From assembly GCF_029919115.1 (NCBI RefSeq), contig NZ_CP123990.1, forward strand, positions 3,410,001 through 3,474,000: a stretch of 64,000 bases of DNA. Reading direction: 5' to 3'. Origin of the DNA: Variovorax paradoxus (lineage in GTDB: Bacteria; Pseudomonadota; Gammaproteobacteria; Burkholderiales; Burkholderiaceae_C). Positions 58,054-64,000 of the stretch are shown piece after piece (position 1 is the first letter of the stretch; the number at the start of each line of letters is the position of its first letter). Made by a program: the position numbers and the translations under genes. The notes under the pieces were generated by a model. It had not been told where the DNA came from, did not search any database, and saw only the letters and a list, made by a program, of their open reading frames with translations.

Positions 58054-58821
58054 ATGGCCCTCGATCCCCTTCAAGCCCTGCAGGCTGCCAACCGCGTGGT
58101 ATTGCCCCCGGCAGCCGCAACTGCCGCTACGGCCGGAACGCTCCTGATTGCCGGCGCCACCGGCGCCCTGGGCCAGGAGCTGCTGCGCCGGCTCGCAAGC
58201 GGCCACCGCTTTGCCCATGTGCGGGTGCTGTCGCGCGAGCCCATGCGCGACGGCATGCGCGGCGTCGAAACCTGCCTTTGCCCCGACGTGCCGATTGCGC
58301 AATGGGGGCTCACCTCGGCCGATACCGCGGTCATCGCCTTCGATCCGCCCCGGCTCTACCACGGCCGCGAGCGCGCACTGTGGGTGCCGCAGCCTTCCGA
58401 TTTGCCCGAGCTTTCGCGCTGGCTGCGTGCCTGCGGCGTGCACACGCTCGCCATCGTGCAGCCGCACGACCAGGGCCGCCTGCCCGAGGCGCTCAAGCGC
58501 GGCCTTGCGAGCCTCGACGAGCAGGCCGTGGTCGCCAGCGGCTTCGAGCGCGTGATTCTCTTGCGTTCCGCGCGCAAGCCGCTCAACGCCAGGCTGGCAA
58601 ACCCTGCCGAAAGGCTGGCCGCGTGGATGCTGTCGATCATGCGTTTCATGGTGCCGGCGAGCGAGCAGCCGGTGCGCCCCTCCAAGCTCGCCGAACTGGT
58701 CGACATGGCCCTGCGCATCGCACCCGCCGGCGTGCACGTGGCCGCGCCGGAGCTGGTGTGGCAGGCGGCGCAGGGCGACATGCAGCCTGTGCTGCGGCGC
58801 TGGTTGGGCCTTGCTGGCTAG
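58054..58821 (+). CDS. NAD(P)-binding Rossmann-fold protein
   Basis: A 255-residue protein with the Rossmann motif IAGATGALGQELLRRLA (residues ~31-47) and a fold like NmrA/extended SDR sensors, but without a Tyr-x-x-x-Lys catalytic pair. A role as redox sensor or chaperone is possible. Its stop codon TAG shares the CTAG palindrome with the stop of the convergent hydrolase gene (4-bp overlap). Confidence 0.75.
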   Translation: MALDPLQALQAANRVVLPPAAATAATAGTLLIAGATGALGQELLRRLASGHRFAHVRVLSREPMRDGMRGVETCLCPDVPIAQWGLTSADTAVIAFDPPRLYHGRERALWVPQPSDLPELSRWLRACGVHTLAIVQPHDQGRLPEALKRGLASLDEQAVVASGFERVILLRSARKPLNARLANPAERLAAWMLSIMRFMVPASEQPVRPSKLAELVDMALRIAPAGVHVAAPELVWQAAQGDMQPVLRRWLGLAG

Positions 58822-59504
58822 CTTTGGCCAATGCCGCGCCACTGGCGCAGCAGTTCGGCCGAGTCGAGCACCAGCCCCAGGTGCAGCGACACCATGCTGA
58901 GCGCGGCGCTTTCCAGGTGCGGGTCGGTGCCGCGCACCAGGTCGCGCAGCACGATCACGCGGTAGTTGTGGTTGTTGGCGTCGAACGCGGTGTTGAGCAC
59001 GCAGCAATCGGTAAACCCGCCGTTGAGCACCACCGTTTCAATGCGCTGGTTGCGCAGCAGAAAGTCGAGGTCGGTCGGATAGAAAGCCGACAGCCGGCGC
59101 TTGCTTTCCACGCGCATGTCGCCCGGCTCCACGCGGGTAACCCACTCGGTCCAGCGCGAGCCTTCGATGGCATGCGCATCGGCATTCGGTATGGCGCCCA
59201 CGTGCAGCGGAAAGGTGCGCCGCCACGCAGCCGGAATGCCGTTGATGTCATCGGCGCCATCGGGCCGCAGCACCGACTTGACGTGCACGATGCGCACGCC
59301 CAGCGCGCGGGCATCGTCGTGAAAGCTGTCGATGGGCGCCACCACGTCGCGCGCACGCGGCGCGGGGCAGGGGCAGTCGGGGCTGTCGTCCAGGTGGCCG
59401 CGGTGCATGTCGATGGAAACCACAGCCGTGGTGGCCGGATCGAGGTAGTCCGCAAACTGCGCCGCGCCGAGTTCGCGCTCTTCGCCGTACACCCAGGCCT
59501 TCAT
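58818..59504 (-). CDS. Isochorismatase-family cysteine hydrolase
   Basis: A 228-residue hydrolase with the family triad: Asp in VVSIDMHRGHLDD, Lys in VESKRRLSAFY, and Cys in NGGFTDCCVLNTAFDAN with a cis-peptide before the Cys region. Relatives are nicotinamidases, ureidoacrylate amidohydrolases and biuret hydrolases. It is the last gene of the BMP importer operon, overlapping the permease by 4 nt, so it probably acts on the imported compound, maybe an N-containing ring breakdown product. Confidence 0.88.
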   Translation of the reverse strand: MKAWVYGEERELGAAQFADYLDPATTAVVSIDMHRGHLDDSPDCPCPAPRARDVVAPIDSFHDDARALGVRIVHVKSVLRPDGADDINGIPAAWRRTFPLHVGAIPNADAHAIEGSRWTEWVTRVEPGDMRVESKRRLSAFYPTDLDFLLRNQRIETVVLNGGFTDCCVLNTAFDANNHNYRVIVLRDLVRGTDPHLESAALSMVSLHLGLVLDSAELLRQWRGIGQS

Positions 59505-60433
59505 CGCCGCTCCTCCCGAACATAGGGTTGGCCGAGCGCGCCCGGCTCGTCGTCTCCGCCGCGCCGGGCCAATGCGACCCACACCATTACGCCCAGCGTT
59601 ACCGCATAGGGCGTCATCATCACGAAGTACTGCGGCAGCTGCACCCCGGCCGCCGCAAGCTGGGGAATGAGCGCCTCGATGCAGCCGAACAGCAGCGCAC
59701 CCACCAGCGCCTTCCATGGCGACCAGCGCGCGAAGATCACCAGCCCCACCGCAATCCAGCCGCGCCCGCCGGTCATGCCTGCGATCCACAGCTTGGTGCT
59801 CACCACCGAGATGTAGGCACCCGCAAGGCCCACCAGCGCCGAGCCTGCGAGCACCGCGGCCAGCCGCCATGTGGTGACGCGGATGCCGGCCGCATCGGCC
59901 GCCTGCGGGTTTTCGCCCACCGCGCGCAGCCGCAGCCCGGCCGAGGTGCGCGAGAAAAACCACGCCACTGCAACGAAGATGGGCAACGTGAGCCACACCA
60001 TCGCGTTCTGCTCGAACAGCCGGCCAACGCCGGGCAAGAGAGACAGCGGCCACAGCGCCATCGAGCCGATGCCTTCGGTGGCGTGGTTGGTCCATTCGGC
60101 CAGCGAGCCGACAAGCGCCGTGAAGCCTTGGCAGAAGAACACCAGCGCGAGCCCCGCAATTACTTGGTTCACGCGCAGCCAGATCACCATCACCGCGAAC
60201 AGCAGCGACACCGCGCTGGCCGCAAGCATGGCAAGCACCAGCGACACGCCGGGCTGCCCCAGGACGATTTGCGCACCGATGCCCGCGAGCGCACCCACCA
60301 GCATCAGCCCTTCGGCGCCCAGCGAGAGCACGCCCGCCCGCTCGCTGATGATCAGCCCCAGCGCCGCGAGCGCATAAGGCACCGCGAAGTCGGGCGTGCT
60401 CGCGAGCCAGTTCAGAACAATGCTTCCGCTCAC
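59501..60433 (-). CDS. BMP-type ABC transporter permease (second)
   Basis: A 310-residue membrane protein with ~9 helices of the BMP/nucleoside-type permease class: LGLIISERAGVLSLGAEGLML and GENPQAADAAGIRVTTWRL. The GTG at 60433 overlaps the stop of the preceding permease by 4 nt. It forms the channel with the other permease. Confidence 0.9.
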   Translation of the reverse strand: MSGSIVLNWLASTPDFAVPYALAALGLIISERAGVLSLGAEGLMLVGALAGIGAQIVLGQPGVSLVLAMLAASAVSLLFAVMVIWLRVNQVIAGLALVFFCQGFTALVGSLAEWTNHATEGIGSMALWPLSLLPGVGRLFEQNAMVWLTLPIFVAVAWFFSRTSAGLRLRAVGENPQAADAAGIRVTTWRLAAVLAGSALVGLAGAYISVVSTKLWIAGMTGGRGWIAVGLVIFARWSPWKALVGALLFGCIEALIPQLAAAGVQLPQYFVMMTPYAVTLGVMVWVALARRGGDDEPGALGQPYVREERR

Positions 60434-61581
60434 TGCGCTTGCTCCCCACCCACGCGCCGCACCCGGTGGCGAATGAAGAAATCGCTCGACGCCACGCACA
60501 CCACGATGATGGCCTGGATGAGCTGCACCATCGAGAACGGCACCTGGTAGAACACCTGCAGGCTGCGGCCCGTGACGAACAGCGCCGCCACCAGCAGCGC
60601 CACCACGGTGGCCGCCAGCGGGTTATTGCGTGCGAGAAAGGCGATGAGGATGCCCGAGAAGCCGTAGCCCTGGTAGAAGGCCTGCGTGAGCCGCCCCTCC
60701 TGCCCCGAGGCCACCGCAAAGCCCGCGAGCCCGGCCATCGCTCCCGACAGCAGCACGGCGCCATAGATGGTGCGGCGCACCGGCACGCCGTTGGCATGCG
60801 CCACGCGCGGGCTGGCATCGACAAAGCGCAGGTACAGCCCGGCCCGGCTCACGCCCACCAGCCACCACGCCAGCAGCGCCACCACCGCCGCGAGCAAGAT
60901 GGCGCTGCTCACGCCGGCGCCCAGTTCGGGCAGCCGCTCGAAGGCGCGGAACTGCGGCGAATACGGAAAGTTGTCCTTCGGGTCCTTCCAGCTGCCGTAC
61001 ACCAGGTGCAGCAAGAAGTTGGCCGCCATGTAGTTGAGCATCAGCGTGGAGATGATCTCGTTCACGCCGAGCCTGATCTTCAGCCACGCCGGCCCCAGCA
61101 CCCAGAGCAGCCCGCAGCCGATGGCGGCCGCGAACATCAGCGGCAGGCGCAGCGGCTCGGGGCCCACCTGCCACATCGAGACGGCCGTGGCGCCGATGGC
61201 GCCCCACACCATCTGGCCCTCGAGCCCCAGGTTCCAGAAGCGCGCGCGAAACGCCAGCGAGCCCGCCAGGCCCACGAGGATCATCGGCGCAGCCTGGAAC
61301 AGCACGGCGCGAAAGTTCTGGCCGTCGAAAAAGGTCTGCATCACGAACTCGTTGGCGAGTTCGTCCGCGGGAACCCCGGCGGCCACAAGAATCGCGGCAG
61401 AAATTGCCAGGCCGGCCAGCAGCGCCGCCGCAAGAATCAGTGCCTGCCGCCGCCACCCCATGTGCTGGCGGATCTCCAGCGCATAGCGCCGGCGCGCCAG
61501 CGGCTGGCGCCGCGCGCGGTGCGCGGCTTCCGGGTCGGTTTGCGCGGGCTGCGCAATGGCCGCGAGCGTTGCGTCAACCAT
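60430..61581 (-). CDS. BMP-type ABC transporter permease (first)
   Basis: A 383-residue membrane protein of the same class, with RARFWNLGLEGQMVWGAIGA and HANGVPVRRTIYGAVLLSG. A ~60-residue Arg-rich cytoplasmic N-terminus precedes TM1. ATG at 61581 overlaps the ATPase stop by 8 nt. Together with the 310-residue permease it makes the heterodimeric channel. Confidence 0.9.
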   Translation of the reverse strand: MVDATLAAIAQPAQTDPEAAHRARRQPLARRRYALEIRQHMGWRRQALILAAALLAGLAISAAILVAAGVPADELANEFVMQTFFDGQNFRAVLFQAAPMILVGLAGSLAFRARFWNLGLEGQMVWGAIGATAVSMWQVGPEPLRLPLMFAAAIGCGLLWVLGPAWLKIRLGVNEIISTLMLNYMAANFLLHLVYGSWKDPKDNFPYSPQFRAFERLPELGAGVSSAILLAAVVALLAWWLVGVSRAGLYLRFVDASPRVAHANGVPVRRTIYGAVLLSGAMAGLAGFAVASGQEGRLTQAFYQGYGFSGILIAFLARNNPLAATVVALLVAALFVTGRSLQVFYQVPFSMVQLIQAIIVVCVASSDFFIRHRVRRVGGEQAQ

Positions 61582-63106
61582 GGTCCACCATCGCCTGTCC
61601 AATCGCCTGCCGGTCGGCTGGCTGCGCGAATTCACCGGCGATCCGGCCGCGCGTCATCACGCCCACGCGGTCGGCCAGCTGCAGCACCTCGTCGAGGTCT
61701 TCGCTGATCAGCAGCACCGCTGCGCCGCCGTCGCGCGCCGCGCGCAGCCGCGCATGCACCTCGGCGCTCGCGCGCACGTCGAGTCCCCGGCTCGGGCTGT
61801 GCGCCAGCACCAGCGAGGGCGACTTGCCGAACTCCCGCGCAAGCACCAGCTTCTGTGCATTGCCGCCGGAGAGCAGCGCTGCCTTCTGCACCACCGAGCG
61901 CACCCCCAGCACATCGAAGGCGCGAACCGCCTCTTGCGTATCGGCCCGGATGCGACCGCGCCGCAGGCGCCATGCCGGGCCGTAGCGGCCGGTGTGCACG
62001 CGGCCTATGGCGTAGTTCTCGGCCACCGAAAGGCCGCCGGCCAGCGCAAGGCCATAGCGGTCGGCCGGAATCGCGGCAATGCCTACGTTGCGGCGCTCTG
62101 GTGCACTCATGGCCTTCAGGTCGCCGTGGCCGCTGAGGTGAATCTCGCCTTCGAGCGCACCGCCCGCATCGGGCAGGCCCATGATGGCGCCGGCCAGCTC
62201 GCCCTGTCCGTTGCCGCCCACACCGGCAAGGCCGTAGATTTCGCCCGCATGCAGTTCGAGGTCGACGCCGTCGAGGATGCGGCGGCCTTCTGGCGACGGC
62301 GCCGAGCGCAAGCCACGCACCGCGAGCCGCACAGCGCCGCGCGGCGACTTTGCTACCTGGAAACTTTGCGTGGCAATCGATTCGCCCACCGTGAGCTTCA
62401 CCAGCTCGGCGACCGATGCGGTGTCGGGCGCCAGCGTGGCCACCGTGCGGCCGCCGCGCATCACCGTTACCCGGTCGGCATACGTTTTCACGTCGGCCAT
62501 CTTGTGCGTGACCAGCACCACGGCGGAGCCGCTTCGCGCAAGGCCGCGCACGGTTTGCAGAAGGCGCGCAGCCTCCTGGTCGGTAAGCACCGCGGTGGGT
62601 TCGTCGAGTATCAGGATGCGGGCGCCCGCAAGCAGCACCTTGAGAATTTCCACCCGCTGCTGCTCGGCAATCGAGAGCGAATCGACGCGCCTTGCGGGGT
62701 CGATGTCGAAGCCCAGCTCCGAGGCCTTGTTGCGGATGTCACGCGAGATCTCGCGCAGGCGTTCTCCGTGGCTTTGAAACCCGGCCGGCGGCGGGGCGGT
62801 GAGCAGAATGTTCTCTGCCACCGTGAACGGCCGCACCAGCTTGAAGTGCTGGTGAACCATGCCGATGCGTTGCCTTGCCGCGTCGGCCGGGCCGGCAAAG
62901 CGCACCACGTTGTCGTCGACCAAGAGCTGGCCGGCTTCAGGTGCATAGAGCCCGGCCGCAATGTTCATCAGCGACGACTTGCCCGCGCCGTTCTCGCCCA
63001 GGAGCGCATGCACCTCGCCCCAGCGCGCGGCAAAGTGCGCGTCGGTCAGCGCCGCAAAGCCATCGAAGCTCTTGCGGATGCCGGTGAGTTCGAGCGCGTT
63101 GGGCAT
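61574..63106 (-). CDS. BMP-type ABC transporter ATP-binding protein
   Basis: A 510-residue double ABC ATPase: first Walker [15 protein letters not shown] (~residue 36), LSIAEQQRVEILKVLLAG and LILDEPTAVLTDQE; second domain GLAGVGGNGQGELAG and LSGGNAQKLVLAREFG, HSPSRGLDVRASAE. It energises the BMP importer. ATG at 63106 starts the family N-terminus; a frame upstream has no match. Confidence 0.93.
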   Translation of the reverse strand: MPNALELTGIRKSFDGFAALTDAHFAARWGEVHALLGENGAGKSSLMNIAAGLYAPEAGQLLVDDNVVRFAGPADAARQRIGMVHQHFKLVRPFTVAENILLTAPPPAGFQSHGERLREISRDIRNKASELGFDIDPARRVDSLSIAEQQRVEILKVLLAGARILILDEPTAVLTDQEAARLLQTVRGLARSGSAVVLVTHKMADVKTYADRVTVMRGGRTVATLAPDTASVAELVKLTVGESIATQSFQVAKSPRGAVRLAVRGLRSAPSPEGRRILDGVDLELHAGEIYGLAGVGGNGQGELAGAIMGLPDAGGALEGEIHLSGHGDLKAMSAPERRNVGIAAIPADRYGLALAGGLSVAENYAIGRVHTGRYGPAWRLRRGRIRADTQEAVRAFDVLGVRSVVQKAALLSGGNAQKLVLAREFGKSPSLVLAHSPSRGLDVRASAEVHARLRAARDGGAAVLLISEDLDEVLQLADRVGVMTRGRIAGEFAQPADRQAIGQAMVDHG

Positions 63107-63137
63107 GCCGGATCGCCTTGCTTTTTCTTCTCTTGGG

Positions 63138-64000
63138 TTACTTCTGTGTGACCACGCCCTTGACGAACCAGTCCATCTTCCACAGATCGGCGTCCGAAAG
63201 CACCGCGCCCTTGGCCACGCGCTCCTTGCCGTCGCGGTCGGCAAGCGGGCCGGCATAGACCTGCTTGCCCTTCATGATCGCGTCGCGCTCGGCGGTAATG
63301 GCCGCGGCCTTGTCCTTGGGCACCGCGGGGCCGAAGCCAGCAATGTCGGTGCCGCCGTCCTTCATCTCGATGAAGGCGCCGTACTGGCCGGGCTTCCAGT
63401 CACCGGCCATGATCTTCTTGAGCTCGGGCGTCAAAAAGCGGTCCCACACCCACACCGACGAGCACAGCGTGGCCTTGGGTGCAAACTGGCGCAGGTCGCG
63501 GTGGTGGCCGGTGCCGTACACGCCGCGCTCCTGTGCCACGATCTGCGGCGTGGGCGAGTCCACGTGCTGCCCGATCACGTCGGCGCCCTGGTCGATCAGC
63601 GCGGCCGCGGCGGCGCGTTCCTTCACGGGGTCGTTCCAGGCGCCGGTGTAGATCACGTTGACGGTGGCGTTGGGGTTCATCTTCTGCGCACCGAGCGCGA
63701 AGGCGTTGATGGTCCAGTTCACCACGCCGAACGGATTGGCCGCAACGAAGCCGAGCTTGCCCGTCTTGGAGGCCGCACCCGCGGCCATGCCGCAGAGGTA
63801 CTGGCTCTCGTAGGTGCGGCCGTAGAACGATTCGAGGTTGCTGCCGTTGGTGGTGCCCGAGCCATTGAGAAAAGCCACCCCCGGGTACTTGGCGGCCAAG
63901 TCCTTGAAGCTGTCCGAATAGCCGAAGGCGGTGCCGATCACGATGTTGGCACCGCGCTGGATGAACTTCTCGGCCGCAGGCTTGATGGCCGATGCGTCTT
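63138..64000 (-). CDS. BMP-family substrate-binding protein (5' end outside window)
   Basis: The C-terminal ~286 residues of a periplasmic binding protein of the BMP (basic membrane protein) family. Visible parts are IGTAFGYSDSFKDLAAKYPG, YESQYLCGMAAGAASKTGKLGFV and ALIDQGADVIGQHVDSPTPQ; the end is LWKMDWFVKGVVTQK. The frame is open to the end of the window, so signal peptide and N-lobe are missing. The ligand class includes purines and nucleosides; the downstream hydrolase does not decide it. Confidence 0.92.
   Translation of the reverse strand, partial: DASAIKPAAEKFIQRGANIVIGTAFGYSDSFKDLAAKYPGVAFLNGSGTTNGSNLESFYGRTYESQYLCGMAAGAASKTGKLGFVAANPFGVVNWTINAFALGAQKMNPNATVNVIYTGAWNDPVKERAAAAALIDQGADVIGQHVDSPTPQIVAQERGVYGTGHHRDLRQFAPKATLCSSVWVWDRFLTPELKKIMAGDWKPGQYGAFIEMKDGGTDIAGFGPAVPKDKAAAITAERDAIMKGKQVYAGPLADRDGKERVAKGAVLSDADLWKMDWFVKGVVTQK

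Overview
The window is one uninterrupted stretch of a high-GC chromosome with dense, overlapping genes and bacterial housekeeping operons. Ribosomal and ATP-synthase protein sequences, the dat-DUF493-lipB-lipA order, an alanine/proline-rich tail on ribosomal protein S3 and many BMP-type transporters point to a betaproteobacterium of the Burkholderiales, most likely Comamonadaceae and Variovorax-like. This placement rests on recognition of the proteins; no search was run. No rRNA, tRNA, insertion sequence, prophage or CRISPR array was seen, and no gap without a gene exceeds about 300 bases.

Layout. 1-8.3 kb: end of tuf, rpsJ and the S10 ribosomal operon ([31 protein letters not shown]). The operon is split after rpsJ by a terminator, a lipoprotein metallopeptidase and a small secreted protein, and restarts from its own promoter before rplC. 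8.4-11.9 kb: peroxiredoxin, GNAT acetyltransferase, cytochrome b561 divergent from cytochrome c', a TlpA-type thioredoxin and a lipoprotein. 11.9-15.9 kb: an MFS transporter overlapping a PTS phosphorelay (EIIA, HPr, EI) with no EIIB/EIIC. 16-19.6 kb: a repeat-containing secreted protein, then a Spy/CpxP-like protein, a DUF4260 protein and a two-component pair that together resemble a Cpx envelope-stress module. 19.7-22.8 kb: an MDR oxidoreductase, a small unknown protein, an EamA transporter and an AraC regulator.

22.8-34.2 kb (minus strand): one nearly unbroken chain of overlapping genes. It starts with the conserved lipoate block (dat, DUF493, lipB, lipA) and runs directly into a glycan-type cassette: glycosyltransferase, PIG-L-like protein with an altered metal motif, APS kinase, PAPS sulfotransferase, Gfo/Idh/MocA oxidoreductase, DegT aminotransferase, AMP-forming acyl ligase and an anion-permease-like membrane protein. 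The cassette could make PAPS, build an amino sugar and sulfate it. It is the best candidate here for an undescribed pathway.

34.3-41.5 kb: the complete F1Fo ATP synthase operon atpIBEFHAGDC, closed by a strong terminator. 41.7-47.6 kb: a ROK repressor with a sugar ABC importer (ATPase, permease, binding protein) and a Gfo/Idh/MocA dehydrogenase. 47.6-49 kb: a PAP2-like membrane protein and a DUF3617 protein. 49-55.8 kb: the ligase-associated DNA repair set (MBL exonuclease, ATP-dependent ligase, DEXH helicase, PdeM phosphoesterase) with trxC on the opposite strand. Three roughly 100-bp palindromic repeats sit at gene junctions here; two are translated into protein termini, and a perfect 67-bp tandem duplication spans the ligase/helicase junction. 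55.9-58 kb: two TPM-domain proteins and LemA. 58-64 kb: a Rossmann-fold protein, then a BMP-type ABC importer (binding protein cut by the window end, ATPase, two permeases) ending in an isochorismatase-family hydrolase.
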